64,000 nt of DNA from Sunxiuqinia sp963974515 (GCF_963974515.1 NZ_CAXBDD010000003.1:77659-141658); one strand, 5' to 3'. Shown: positions 16,942-26,329, numbered from the stretch's first letter. Numbers and translations: made by a program. The notes: generated from the letters alone by a model not told the origin.

Positions 16942-17610
16942 TCAAGAATTTGAAATCGCCTGGATCGGAAGCAGGTACAAAAATGAGAAAAAGTGGCAGA
17001 TGGAGCCACCTAAAATGAATAGGTGAAAAACGAGATGGAAAAATGGCACTTTTGGAAACAGATAAAAAATGGCTCCCGATGTGTAGCTTAGTCCGCCCGC
17101 CAGCAAAAACCAAAGCGACGTGTTGGGGACATTCTGAATGACGGGTACAATAGCCACAACAATCAGCCAACCCATAGCCACATAAAGCCAAGCCGAAAGG
17201 TTACGCCATTTAGAGGAGTAGAACCGCATCTTAAAAACAATTCCAGCAATAGCCATCCCCCAAATCAGTCCAAAAATCGTCCAGCCAATCCATCCACGAA
17301 GCGAAATCAACGAAATGGGCGTGTACGAGCCAGCAATCAGAATGTATATGGCCGAGTGGTCTACTCGGTTCAGTTTGGCTTTTAGCCGCGGATTTTTGGC
17401 ACTGTGAAAGAGGGTCGAAGCAAGGTACAACAAAATCATGCTGGCTCCAAATACTGCAAAACTGACAATGTGCCAGGCATTGCCGTAAAGCGCACCAAAC
17501 ACGGTTAAAATGGTTACTCCGGCTATTGCCAGCCCAATCCCGATGCCATGCGAGATGCTATTGGCGATTTCTTCCGCCCGAATTAAGTTCTTTCCTTTTA
17601 CTTTTTTCAT
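16942..17610 (-). CDS. hemolysin III / PAQR-family membrane protein
   Basis: 222 residues with seven hydrophobic helices. Family marks: EEIANSISHGIGI (13-25), STLFHS with H69, DHSAIYILIAGSYTP (84-98) and the C-terminal FHLVFHLFILGGSICHF, which with H69/D84 gives the three-His metal site of the superfamily, linked to amide or lipid hydrolysis in PAQR relatives. The name hemolysin III is historical; a housekeeping membrane role is likelier. Confidence 0.88.
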   Translation of the reverse strand: MKKVKGKNLIRAEEIANSISHGIGIGLAIAGVTILTVFGALYGNAWHIVSFAVFGASMILLYLASTLFHSAKNPRLKAKLNRVDHSAIYILIAGSYTPISLISLRGWIGWTIFGLIWGMAIAGIVFKMRFYSSKWRNLSAWLYVAMGWLIVVAIVPVIQNVPNTSLWFLLAGGLSYTSGAIFYLFPKVPFFHLVFHLFILGGSICHFFSFLYLLPIQAISNS

Positions 17611-17813
17611 TTTGTCCGATCTGTTGTTTGCTGTCCGTATTTCTCAGCCAGCTCCCATTTCAAATGGCCAAGTGCTTTTGTCAGCCATTTGATTTCTCTG
17701 CAAGGACAAAATTAGAAATAAATCAGAAAAACTGATTGATTCAATTTCCCGCCAGATGTAGCGCGAAAACACCAGCACCGATCGACACCCATTTGTTGCC
17801 TTCAATAAAACCA

Positions 17814-18770
17814 TTATTTGTTTTCATAGGCTTTTTTCAGCTCGGCAATATCCAGCTTTTTCATTTGCATCATGGCCTTCATTACTCTCCCTGACTTTTC
17901 AATGTCGGGATCGCCAATCAAATCAGCCATTATTGAGGGGACAATTTGCCAGGAAACGCCATATTTATCTTTAAGCCAGCCACATTGCTGTGCATTCAAA
18001 TCGCCTCCTGTAGATAGGTTATCCCAGAAATAATCGACTTCTTCTTGTGTTTGACAGGCAATCATCATTGATATTGCCTCTGTGAACGCAAAAGCGTGTT
18101 GTAAACTACTATCCATCGCTGCAAATTGCTGTCCGTCAAGTTTGAATGCCGCATAATTGAGTGTTCCTTCGGTGCCGCCTTCGCCTTCTTTGTAGCGGCT
18201 GAGCGCCCCAACCGAAGAGTTCTCAAAAACAGAAGTATAGAAATGAATGGCCTCTTCTGCCTTCCCATTATTTCGACCTACAAAGAGGAGCGACGGAACA
18301 ATCCTCGCCATATCGTTGGTGAGATTTAATTGCCACGATAGGCCATACTTATCTTCAATCCACCCATATTTTTCGCTAAACGGGTACTTGTTTAGTGGCA
18401 TTAGTGCGGTACCTCCCTCTGAAAGCCGTGCCCATAAGCGATCAACTTCTTCCGGGGTCTGACAGTTGATGAAGAAAGAAATCGCGGGGGTAAATTTAAA
18501 ATGGGGCCCAGCATTCAAGGCTGTAAACTGAAATCCTTGAATTTGAAAATCAATGGACAAGACAGTTCCCGGTTCCATCCGGTGGGTTTCCTTTCCTGCT
18601 TCGCCATAGTAGGAAGTTCGGCCAATACGCGAGTTGTCGAATAGGGAGGTGTAAAAAGCGGTTGCTTCTTCAGCCTGGTCGCTAAACCATAGGCATGGTC
18701 TGATTTTTTGTTGATGTTCTTTTTCGTTTGTGCCATTCCTTGCAGGATGACTCTTTTCTGTCGTTTTCAT
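17814..18770 (-). CDS. tandem VOC (PhnB/3-dmu-9_3-mt-like) protein
   Basis: 318 residues made of two homologous halves (about 23-150 and 155-295), each with the PhnB-like pattern: SLWFSDQAEEATAFYTSLF and FVGRNNGKAEEAIHFYTSVF, then the paired QTPEEVDRLWARLSEGG / QTQEEVDYFWDNLSTGG and GWIEDKYGLSWQL / GWLKDKYGVSWQI. Single-copy proteins of this family are common; the fused double form is an internal duplication. No reaction is known with confidence. Confidence 0.85.
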   Translation of the reverse strand: MKTTEKSHPARNGTNEKEHQQKIRPCLWFSDQAEEATAFYTSLFDNSRIGRTSYYGEAGKETHRMEPGTVLSIDFQIQGFQFTALNAGPHFKFTPAISFFINCQTPEEVDRLWARLSEGGTALMPLNKYPFSEKYGWIEDKYGLSWQLNLTNDMARIVPSLLFVGRNNGKAEEAIHFYTSVFENSSVGALSRYKEGEGGTEGTLNYAAFKLDGQQFAAMDSSLQHAFAFTEAISMMIACQTQEEVDYFWDNLSTGGDLNAQQCGWLKDKYGVSWQIVPSIMADLIGDPDIEKSGRVMKAMMQMKKLDIAELKKAYENK

Positions 18771-18890
18771 ATTTCATTTATTTTCTGTTGATCGATATAC
18801 AAACTTAATAATCACTTTCGTTGTTAACAATGTGTAATGCCGTCATATTAAAGGGCGTATTGCGACATTAAACCACAAAACCTGAAAACA

Positions 18891-19901
18891 ATGAAACATG
18901 TATCAATACTTATTCCGAATGGACATTATAGTCTCGTGAACATTGAGGGGACTCACCAGATTTTTTCCTGGGTGAATGAATTTCTGCAATCAACCAACCG
19001 CGAACCCTTGTTTAATTTGCATTTGGTTGGTGTTTCCCGGTCGATGACCCAAACCAATGGTCTGTTTACGATTAACCCCGATTTGCTGATTGATGAAGTC
19101 ACAAAGACCGATCTGATCATCATTCCAGCCATTCATGGCGACCTGCGGCAAAACCTGCGGATGAATGCTTTCCTGGCGCCTTGGATTGTTAATCATTACC
19201 ACCGTGGTGCCGAAGTAGTCAGCTTGTGTATTGGCTCCTTTTTTCTGGCAGCTACGGGCTTGCTGAATGGAAAGCCCTGTTCCACCCACTGGCAGTTTGC
19301 GCACGAATTCAGAAAGCAGTTTCCGAAGGTTATTCTGAAGGATCATAAGATTGTGACCGAAGCAGATGGTATTTATACCAGCGGAGGAGCATATTCATTC
19401 ACCAACCTGCTGATGTATCTCATTGAAAAATATACTGATCGCGAGCTTGCAGTCATGGCTTCGAAAGCTTTTATGATTGACATTGAACGTTACAGCCAGT
19501 CGCCGTTTATGATGTTTATGGGGCAGAAAGCACATCAGGATGAGGTGGTTTTGAAGGCGCAGGAGTTTATTGAGCAAAATTTTTCGGATAAAATTACCAT
19601 TGACAAATTGTCGCAGCAGGTGAACGTCGGGCGACGAACGTTGGAGCGCCGGTTCAAGCGGGCAACATCGAATACCATTGCCGAATACATGCAGCGGGTA
19701 AAAATGGAAGCCGCGAAAAAAGAACTGGAAGCGGGAGTTAAAACTGTGAGCGAAGTGATGTATGATGTGGGTTATGTCGATGTGAAGGCTTTTCGCGATG
19801 TGTTTAAAAAAGTGGCTGGTATTTCGCCAATCGAATATCGGAATAAGTACTCATCTAAAAGTGAGAAAGTGAAGCATGTGAAAGAAAGGCTGGCAGTTTA
19901 G
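18891..19901 (+). CDS. GlxA-family transcriptional regulator (DJ-1/PfpI-like + AraC HTH)
   Basis: 336 residues. N-terminal class-I amidotransferase/DJ-1-like sensor domain (about 3-190) with the nucleophile-elbow-like SLCIGSFFLAATGLL (C113), then an AraC/XylS DNA-binding domain (about 225-320): two HTH motifs including IDKLSQQVNVGRRTLERRFK and VSEVMYDVGYVDVKAFRDVFKKVAGISPIEYR. Homologues sense small metabolites. It is divergent from the VOC gene, 120 nt away, which makes that gene a possible target. Confidence 0.9.
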   Translation: MKHVSILIPNGHYSLVNIEGTHQIFSWVNEFLQSTNREPLFNLHLVGVSRSMTQTNGLFTINPDLLIDEVTKTDLIIIPAIHGDLRQNLRMNAFLAPWIVNHYHRGAEVVSLCIGSFFLAATGLLNGKPCSTHWQFAHEFRKQFPKVILKDHKIVTEADGIYTSGGAYSFTNLLMYLIEKYTDRELAVMASKAFMIDIERYSQSPFMMFMGQKAHQDEVVLKAQEFIEQNFSDKITIDKLSQQVNVGRRTLERRFKRATSNTIAEYMQRVKMEAAKKELEAGVKTVSEVMYDVGYVDVKAFRDVFKKVAGISPIEYRNKYSSKSEKVKHVKERLAV

Positions 19902-19953
19902 TTCAACGAATTGAATCAACCCACCAGCGCTATTCATCTCTTGACTCATCTAA

Positions 19954-20340
19954 CTACAAAGCCGCAATCACACGCTTAAGTCGGTCAGTAATATCTGTAG
20001 CAATCGCCTCCAACGCTGGATTCTCTACGGCCATCATGGAGGCAATCGGATTCACAGCGGCCACTTCAACTTTGTTGTTACTGGTTTCCTGTACAATGAC
20101 ATTGCAGGGCAGCATGGTGCCAATCTTATCTTCAGCTTGCAAGGCCTGATAGGCTGCCGGTGGATTACAGGCACCGAGGATCCGATATTTCCGGAAGTCA
20201 ACATCCAACTTTTCTTTCAGCTTTTCGTGGATGTTAATTTCAGATAAAACACCAAATCCCTCTTTTTTCAACTCTTCTGTCACTTTTTCAACGGCCTCGT
20301 CAAAGGTGTAGTCCGTCACTTTATCAATGTAATACTTCAT
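19954..20340 (-). CDS. DUF302 domain protein
   Basis: 128-residue DUF302 protein: KVTDYTFDEAVEKVTEELKKEGFGVLSEINIHEKLKEKL, LGACNPPAAYQALQAEDKIGTMLPCNVIVQE and the end DRLKRVIAAL are standard. Function unknown; the genes often sit beside redox or metal-stress genes, as here next to a copper ATPase. An 8-nt inverted repeat lies about 70 nt upstream. Confidence 0.88.
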   Translation of the reverse strand: MKYYIDKVTDYTFDEAVEKVTEELKKEGFGVLSEINIHEKLKEKLDVDFRKYRILGACNPPAAYQALQAEDKIGTMLPCNVIVQETSNNKVEVAAVNPIASMMAVENPALEAIATDITDRLKRVIAAL

Positions 20341-20406
20341 GATTATTGTTCTTTTAGGTGATTAATAAAATTTATTTAAATCGAGTTTAAATCGTCATAT
20401 GTTCAT

Positions 20407-20425
20407 TGTTGTTAAGCTAACAACA
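20407..20425. repeat. palindrome upstream of the DUF302 gene
   Basis: TGTTGTTA (20407-20414), 3 nt, TAACAACA (20418-20425): perfect 8-nt arms. Located between DUF302 and SHOCT genes, both minus strand; could be an operator for DUF302 or, less likely, a terminator without a T-run. Confidence 0.45.
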
Positions 20426-20536
20426 GTTTGGAGTTCGCCTTTGTTTGCTCCTGTCGAATTTGTCAGATCGGTAAGGACTCAAGTAGGAATTTAGCTGTAA
20501 TTTACGAATATAAAAATGTTGGGGCAGGCTGTGCAT

Positions 20537-20761
20537 TTACTTCAGATCCTTTCTGCGTTTTTCATACTCCTGCTGGTCAATTTCTCCTTTGGCGTAACGG
20601 TCTCTCAGAATATCAAAGGCCGTTTTATGTCTTCTTCTCGGTTTTCGCTTACGCTTTCCAACCGTGCGCAAGAGAAGCCAAAGCATGGCCAAAATCAGAA
20701 TAAGAACAATGGTCCAGCCAAAGCCCATTCCCCAGCCATGAAATTCAAATCCATTCATCAT
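20537..20761 (-). CDS. SHOCT domain membrane protein
   Basis: 74 residues: N-terminal Gly/Trp-rich MMNGFEFHGWGMGFGW, one transmembrane helix (about 15-36), a basic stretch (RKRKPRRRHK) and a C-terminal SHOCT motif (AFDILRDRYAKGEIDQQEYEKRRKDL). Such short SHOCT proteins are regular companions of copper efflux genes. It starts 23 nt after the stop of copB on the same strand, so it is the next gene of that operon. Confidence 0.8.
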   Translation of the reverse strand: MMNGFEFHGWGMGFGWTIVLILILAMLWLLLRTVGKRKRKPRRRHKTAFDILRDRYAKGEIDQQEYEKRRKDLK

Positions 20762-20784
20762 ATCAGGTCTCCTTTTCTTAAAAA

Positions 20785-23064
20785 TTAGTGGTTAATATGT
20801 AGTTTCTTTTTTAACAATTGGGCATTGATGGCGACAATGATAGTGCTAAGACTCATTAATCCTGCTCCAAGTGCCGGGCTGATAAGTATGCCCGATTGGT
20901 ACAAAACACCTGCAGCCAAAGGAATCGCCACAATGTTGTAAGCTGTTGCCCAAACAAAATTCTGGATCATTTTTCTGTAAGTTTCCTTTCCAAACATCAC
21001 CAGCGAAACGATGTCGTTTGGATTGCTGTTAACCAGAATGATATCAGCAGTTTCGGCAGCAACATCGGTCCCTGATCCGACAGCTATACCAACATCGGCT
21101 GTGGCCAGAGCAGGCGCGTCGTTGATTCCATCGCCGGTCATGGCCACAAACTCGCCTTGTTGCTGAAATTCCTTTACTTTATCCAGCTTTTCGTCGGGCA
21201 GAATGCCGGCAAAATAACCATCCAAGCCCAGTTCCTCGCTGACACTTTTGGCTACTTGCTCGTTGTCGCCAGTCATCATGTAAACCTTCATTCCATTCTC
21301 TTTCAATGTTTTTATTGCCTCGTACGATTCTTCACGAATCTCGTCGGCCATGGCAATAAAGCCTGCAAGCTGGTCATCAACCACGACAAAAACAATAGTT
21401 TCCTTCCCATTCTGACTGGCTTCATCCGGAATATCTAGGTTGTTTTCCTTTAGAAAGCCAGGACTGACCACTTTTACTTTTCGCTCCCCAATGTCCGCTT
21501 CAATTCCCTTTCCGGTCAGGGCTTTGAAATTCTCGATGTCCGGAAGTTTAATTGTCTCTTCTTTCACTTTATCCAAAATGCCGATCGCCAGCGGGTGTTC
21601 GGATTCAGATTCGACTGCACCGGCCAGCTTTAAAATTTCGTCATCTGACAACTGTTCTTGGACTGACTGAAAGCGCGTCACCCCAAAATTGCCTTTGGTC
21701 AGCGTACCGGTCTTGTCGAAGGCCATTAAGGATATTTTACGCGAATTTTCAAAGGCTGTCCGGTTGCGGATCAGCAGGCCGTTTTGTGCCGATATGGATG
21801 TTGAAATGGCCACCACCAGAGGAACTGCTAATCCCAATGCATGTGGACAAGTAATGACCATCACGCTGGCCATGCGCTCAAGCGCGAAGGCAAAAGGCTC
21901 GCCAGCTGCCAACCAAACCGCCAGGGTGCCAAAGCCAATGGTCAGGGCTACAATGGTCAACCAAAAGGCAATGCGATCTGCTAAATGTTGAGTTTTTGAT
22001 TTTTTATTTTGGGCATCCTGCACCATGTTAATGACTTTTTCAAGGTACGCATCTTCACCTACTTGCTCCACCTTTATCTTAAGCGAGCTGTTGCCGTTGA
22101 TTGTTCCACCGATCACCTGGTCGTCTGTTGATTTTTTGACCGGCTGCGATTCACCGGTAACCATAGCCTGGTTTACGTTGCTTTCTCCCTCGCTAATTAC
22201 CCCGTCAACGGGTATTTTTTCACCCGGACGCACCAGCACCAGGTCTCCTTTTTCAAGCTGATCAACAGTTACATCTTCTGTATCGCCATTTTTCAGTCGG
22301 TGGGCTTCCGACGGCATCAAGTCAACCAGCTGTTGTAACGATTTTGAAGCTCCCATCACCGATTTCATCTCAATCCAGTGCCCGAGCAGCATAACATCAA
22401 TTAATGTAGCGAGTTCCCAGAAAAAGGTTTTGCCTTCCAGTCCGAAGGTGGTGGCCGAACTGTAACCCCAGGCGATGGTAATAGCCACCGCAATCAACGT
22501 CATCATGCCCGGTTGTTTCTTTTTAAGCTCGTCAGCCAGACCTGTCAAAAAAGGCCACCCACCATAAAAGTAGACGACGGACGACAAGCTGAACAGGACA
22601 TAATTGGAAGCATCAAAGGTCAGTTCATAGCCAAGCAAATCCTGGATCATCGGTGACAGAATGAGAATCGGCAAGGTAAGTGCTAACGATATCCAAAACC
22701 GTTTTTTAAAGTCCTGGATCATGGCCGCATGATGCCCGGAATGGTCATGAGAACCATGATCGTGATGATCCCCTCTCACATTTTCTTCTTCCCGGGAATG
22801 ATGATGGTGGTGTTCTTTTTCCTCCGCTGATTCGCTTCTCTTTTCGGGAGTGTTGTGGTTCTGCTTGTTCCTGTCAAATGAGGGATTGTGATGGTCGTGC
22901 TTCTTTTTTGTTCCTGATTTCGTTTCGGATTTTTCGTGTCTGCTTTCATGGGCTTGCTCATTTTGTTTTTCATGTTTTCCGGAATGCTCCTTGTGATGCT
23001 GATCGTCAGATTGATCTCTGTTTTTATTGTGATCACTGAGATCTGAGTGCTTGTGTTGGTCCAT
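20785..23064 (-). CDS. copB: copper-translocating P-type ATPase, CopB type (P1B-3)
   Basis: 759-residue heavy-metal ATPase. The first 115 residues are hydrophilic and extremely His/Asp/Glu/Lys rich, replacing the usual HMA domain as metal collector. Then eight membrane helices, the transport motif CPH (about residue 406), phosphorylation site DKTGTLT (about 448), SEHPLA of the nucleotide domain and GDGINDAP near 645. A CPH rather than CPC motif is characteristic of the CopB (Cu2+/Ag+) group. It exports metal from the cytoplasm. The SHOCT gene follows. An imperfect palindrome (23190-23208) in the upstream gap may serve a metal regulator. Confidence 0.93.
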   Translation of the reverse strand: MDQHKHSDLSDHNKNRDQSDDQHHKEHSGKHEKQNEQAHESRHEKSETKSGTKKKHDHHNPSFDRNKQNHNTPEKRSESAEEKEHHHHHSREEENVRGDHHDHGSHDHSGHHAAMIQDFKKRFWISLALTLPILILSPMIQDLLGYELTFDASNYVLFSLSSVVYFYGGWPFLTGLADELKKKQPGMMTLIAVAITIAWGYSSATTFGLEGKTFFWELATLIDVMLLGHWIEMKSVMGASKSLQQLVDLMPSEAHRLKNGDTEDVTVDQLEKGDLVLVRPGEKIPVDGVISEGESNVNQAMVTGESQPVKKSTDDQVIGGTINGNSSLKIKVEQVGEDAYLEKVINMVQDAQNKKSKTQHLADRIAFWLTIVALTIGFGTLAVWLAAGEPFAFALERMASVMVITCPHALGLAVPLVVAISTSISAQNGLLIRNRTAFENSRKISLMAFDKTGTLTKGNFGVTRFQSVQEQLSDDEILKLAGAVESESEHPLAIGILDKVKEETIKLPDIENFKALTGKGIEADIGERKVKVVSPGFLKENNLDIPDEASQNGKETIVFVVVDDQLAGFIAMADEIREESYEAIKTLKENGMKVYMMTGDNEQVAKSVSEELGLDGYFAGILPDEKLDKVKEFQQQGEFVAMTGDGINDAPALATADVGIAVGSGTDVAAETADIILVNSNPNDIVSLVMFGKETYRKMIQNFVWATAYNIVAIPLAAGVLYQSGILISPALGAGLMSLSTIIVAINAQLLKKKLHINH

Positions 23065-23395
23065 AGCTGTCTTTTTTCAATCTAAAACTGAAAAAACCAT
23101 GCCATCAAGAGTTCGATTTTTCAATCCTGCGGAGTACGCTGAAATAGCCTGATAATAAGTTTGATTGTTTGTTTTTGTACGTGGCAAACAGTACACGGGT
23201 GTTGTACTTTTTCTACACCAAGAATCTAATGTTAAAATAGCCGATCAGAAAGTTGTCAGATGCAAAACACCGGGGTAAAATTTTCGAATTAAGCGTCACG
23301 ATTACCATGTTGAATTTAAATGCTACCTTTGCGTCCTTTATTTATCATCCCATCACTTTTAGAAACTATTTTTAGATGGGAACAAAAATTAGTGA
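23065..23395. other. divergent intergenic region, copB / DEAD-box gene
   Basis: 331 nt without an ORF. It holds an inverted repeat AGTACA (23190-23195) and TGTACT (23203-23208), a plausible regulator site on the copB side, and the TACCTTTG box (23324-23331) for the helicase gene. Confidence 0.55.
23324..23331 (+). promoter_or_regulatory. -7 box for the DEAD-box helicase
   Basis: TACCTTTG, full TAnnTTTG match, giving a leader of about 60 nt before the ATG at 23396. DEAD-box genes often have long leaders that respond to cold; nothing further can be shown here. Confidence 0.5.
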
Positions 23396-24649
23396 ATGAC
23401 ACCATTTGAAAAGTTAGAAATCATTGAGCCAATTCTGAAGGCCTTAAAAGAAGAAAATTACACGAATCCAACCCCGATACAAGAAAAAGCCATCCCCATC
23501 ATACTCTCTCGAAAAGACGTGCTTGGAAGCGCTCAAACCGGAACGGGAAAAACAGCTGCTTTTGCAATTCCCATTCTGCAACACCTTTTTCATGACCAGC
23601 GGCAACGTAATCACCAGCGCATGATCAAGTCGTTGATTATTACGCCAACCCGCGAGCTGGCTATTCAGATTGGGGAAAGTCTGTCGACTTACGGAAAGTA
23701 CACAGGCATTAAAAATACCGTGATTTTCGGCGGGGTGAAGCAAGGTGCCCAAACAAATGCCTTGCGCAGTGGTATCGATATTTTGGTTGCCACGCCAGGA
23801 CGCTTGCTCGATTTAATGGATCAGGGCTTTATTAGCCTGAGTCATATTGAGTATTTTGTGCTTGATGAAGCCGACCGCATGTTGGATATGGGTTTCATCA
23901 ACGAAATTAAAAAGATTATTGCCAAACTGCCTGCAAAGCGACAGTCGCTGTTTTTTTCGGCCACCATGCCCGACAATATTGTTGAGCTGTCATCCAAAAT
24001 CCTGAGAAACCCGGAAAAGATTGATGTCAGTCCGATTTCGTCTACTGCCGAAACTATTACTCAGTACTTGTATTATACCAACAAGAGCGACAAGAACGAC
24101 CTGCTGGTTCACATTCTGAAGAACCAGAAACTGGACCCGGTATTGTTGTTTGCCCGTACCAAGCATGGAGCAGACAAAATTGTACGTAACCTGCAAAAGC
24201 ACAAGATTGAATCGGCTGCCATTCACGGTGATAAGGCCCAAAATCAGCGGCAAAAGGCGCTGGCTAAATTCAAAGACCGCGAAATCAGGGTGCTGGTAGC
24301 TACTGACATTGCTGCGCGCGGAATCGACATTGACAAGCTGAAGTATGTGATTAATTACGACATTCCGAATGTGGCTGAAACCTACGTACACCGCATTGGT
24401 CGGTCGGGCAGGGCAGGCGACGAGGGGGTTGCCATTTCAATGTGCGAGCCCGAAGAGAATGCTTATGTCAAAGATATTGAGCGCCTGATCAATCAACGGA
24501 TTGAACGCGTACAGCAAAATCCTTATCCGCAAACGGATAAGCCTATGACGGCCAATGAAAAAAAGGCCTTTGAAAAGGAAAAGAGCAAGCGAAAGCAGGA
24601 GTTCTTCGCCAATCGAAATAAATCGCAAAACCGATCATATCGGCGATAA
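23396..24649 (+). CDS. DEAD-box RNA helicase (RhlE-like)
   Basis: 417 residues, core helicase of the RhlE group. Q motif YTNPTPIQ (22-29), Walker A AQTGTGKT (46-53), PTRELAIQI, DEAD in VLDEADRMLDMGF, SAT in FFSATMP, then the second domain with ARTKHGADKI, ATDIAARGIDI and HRIGRSGRAG. A Lys/Arg-rich tail (from about 385) probably binds RNA. Its stop codon is inside the terminator shared with the next gene. Confidence 0.92.
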   Translation: MTPFEKLEIIEPILKALKEENYTNPTPIQEKAIPIILSRKDVLGSAQTGTGKTAAFAIPILQHLFHDQRQRNHQRMIKSLIITPTRELAIQIGESLSTYGKYTGIKNTVIFGGVKQGAQTNALRSGIDILVATPGRLLDLMDQGFISLSHIEYFVLDEADRMLDMGFINEIKKIIAKLPAKRQSLFFSATMPDNIVELSSKILRNPEKIDVSPISSTAETITQYLYYTNKSDKNDLLVHILKNQKLDPVLLFARTKHGADKIVRNLQKHKIESAAIHGDKAQNQRQKALAKFKDREIRVLVATDIAARGIDIDKLKYVINYDIPNVAETYVHRIGRSGRAGDEGVAISMCEPEENAYVKDIERLINQRIERVQQNPYPQTDKPMTANEKKAFEKEKSKRKQEFFANRNKSQNRSYRR

Positions 24650-24688
24650 AAAAAAAGAAGCCAATTTTGGCTTCTTTTTTTTTATCGC
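24643..24688. terminator. bidirectional terminator containing both stop codons
   Basis: Inverted repeat with 22-nt arms around a 2-nt centre: GCGAT + nine A + GAAGCCAA, mirrored by TTGGCTTC + nine T + ATCGC. It gives a G/C core with a T-run in either direction. The stop of the plus-strand helicase lies in the left arm; the right arm ends at the stop (24688-24690) of the minus-strand methyltransferase. Confidence 0.9.
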
Positions 24689-25461
24689 TACAGTTTTCTT
24701 CCCACATAGAATACATAGCCGTAATAGGCTTTATACTTAATGTACAGCTTTGCTTCGTGCCGTTGGTTGGCGATCAACGCTTTGGCTGTTTGATTTCCTG
24801 CATGCTTCTTTCGAAAAGCATCCTGAGCCGAAACTTGTGGTACATAAAAATGTTCGATCCAGCAGTTTTCGGGCAAGATAAAGCTGGCCACAGGAACATA
24901 GCCGGCATGTTGCATTTGGCCCAACTTGTTGGGAATAGTGTCAATTCCCGGGTAAGCATCCTGCCAGAAGGCATCGATTTCGTCAGGCCGCTCTTCGGTG
25001 AACCACGAAGCTTCTGTGATGGCGATGTACCCACCAGGTTTCAGAAATTTCCGCCATTCGTTTAAGCCCCGTTCAAAGCCGATATTGTAGATCGCGCCTT
25101 CCGACCAGATCATGTCTAAGGTTTCCGGTTGAAAAGGAAGCTTGTCCATCGAACCTACAACGCCTTTTACGCGATCCTGCAAGTTCAGCTTGCCGGCGTT
25201 GTGGTTAAAAAGGTCGATAAACACGGGAAATAAATCGATGCCTGTAATTTGTCCCGGCGCATGCTGTGCCAGCACCATGGTTTGTCCGCCAGTTCCGCAC
25301 CCAATGTCAGCAATGTGCGATTCACCGCTCAGTCCACTAATAAAACTCAAGGCTTTTAAAGTCACTTCGGGGCTTCCCGGCCCTTGTCGTTCCAGGTTTG
25401 AAAAATATTCGCAAATTAAATCGAAGTCAAATTCGTGAATAGATGTATGATCGTTATCCAT
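24688..25461 (-). CDS. class I SAM-dependent methyltransferase
   Basis: 257 residues, cytosolic. Motif I IADIGCGTGGQT (about 50-61), acidic residue in ITGIDLFPVF, VVGSMDKLPF (motif II region), MIWSEGAIYNIGFERGLNEW and LKPGGYIAITEASWF. The IWSEGAIYNIGF segment is typical of a small-molecule or lipid methyltransferase subgroup in anaerobes, but the substrate is unknown. Convergent with the helicase gene, sharing a terminator. Confidence 0.85.
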   Translation of the reverse strand: MDNDHTSIHEFDFDLICEYFSNLERQGPGSPEVTLKALSFISGLSGESHIADIGCGTGGQTMVLAQHAPGQITGIDLFPVFIDLFNHNAGKLNLQDRVKGVVGSMDKLPFQPETLDMIWSEGAIYNIGFERGLNEWRKFLKPGGYIAITEASWFTEERPDEIDAFWQDAYPGIDTIPNKLGQMQHAGYVPVASFILPENCWIEHFYVPQVSAQDAFRKKHAGNQTAKALIANQRHEAKLYIKYKAYYGYVFYVGRKL

Positions 25462-25850
25462 GAGTGTTGAAATTTATAGGATTGAAACCCTTAAGCAAAG
25501 AATGTACGATTGCTCTTCAGATTTCAACAGGTTATTAAAATCGAGATGTGAAAATAACTCCGACAAGTACATGCCCGAGTTCAATTGAGGGATAACCAGC
25601 GGCGAATGCCCCGGGTTATTTACTTTACCCGATCCGTTTCAATTTTAAACATCCAATGGTTTTAGATCAAACAAAGGTAGGAATTTCTTTAGACGCAGAG
25701 GGCATCCGCCAAACAATAAAGTCGGTGCAAAGCAATTAGCTCTTCTCGTTAAGCAGAAACCTTTCCGTGTAATGTAGGAATTTTTAGATGGAAGTGTAGA
25801 GTCAAGCATCCAGAATCCAGAATCGAGAATCAGCAATCAATCCTCAATCT
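25462..25850. other. 389-nt gap with a heptamer repeat tract
   Basis: No supported gene; a 63-codon minus-strand ORF here is an artefact of the repeats. The right end holds six 7-nt units (25810-25851). Confidence 0.6.
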
Positions 25851-25851
25851 C
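25810..25851. repeat. heptanucleotide tandem repeat
   Basis: Six consecutive 7-nt units: CCAGAAT, CCAGAAT, CGAGAAT, CAGCAAT, CAATCCT, CAATCTC, decaying from left to right and abutting the stop codon (minus strand) of the DUF456 gene. Confidence 0.6.
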
Positions 25852-26327
25852 TATACCATCTTTGCGAAAAAATACCAGGCCATCATGCCCGAGACAATCA
25901 GTTTAAGCAGGGTTCCCACTAAAAAGCCGAGAAACGAACCGAAGCCGGATCGAAAAGCCTCGCGCGATTGTTTGCCGCTGCTGAGTTCGCCCAGCACTGC
26001 GCCCAAAAACGGGCCGACAATAATTCCGAAAGGCGGAAAAAGCAACATTCCGACCAGTAGACCAATGATACTTCCCCAAACCCCGCGTTTGCTTCCGCCA
26101 AACTTTTTGGTGCCCCAAATCGGAATGAGGTAATCGAGCAAATACACGACGATGGTAATCACACCCCAAACAATTAAGAAGTTGGTGGAAAACTGGTAGC
26201 GCTCCGTGAGGTGTAACAGGATCAGCCCCACATAACTTAATGGCGGCCCGGGAAGAACTGGCAATATACCCCCTAAAATACCACTGATGATAAAGAGAAC
26301 GCCCAACGTAATTAAAACGTAATCCAT
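25851..26327 (-). CDS. DUF456 membrane protein
   Basis: 158 residues, four hydrophobic helices. Typical DUF456 features: GILGGILPVLPGPPLSYVGLILLHL at the start and glycine-rich helices GSIIGLLVGMLLFPPFGIIVGPFLGAVLGEL and FGSFLGFLVGTLLKLIVSGMM. Function unknown. Only 2 nt lie between it and the upstream CPBP gene, so the two are co-translated. Confidence 0.85.
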   Translation of the reverse strand: MDYVLITLGVLFIISGILGGILPVLPGPPLSYVGLILLHLTERYQFSTNFLIVWGVITIVVYLLDYLIPIWGTKKFGGSKRGVWGSIIGLLVGMLLFPPFGIIVGPFLGAVLGELSSGKQSREAFRSGFGSFLGFLVGTLLKLIVSGMMAWYFFAKMV

Positions 26328-26329
26328 AG

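Noticed and set aside
25645..25836. 63-codon minus-strand ORF.
   Set aside because: It starts inside the heptamer repeats, which generate the repeating N-terminus, and has no domain.
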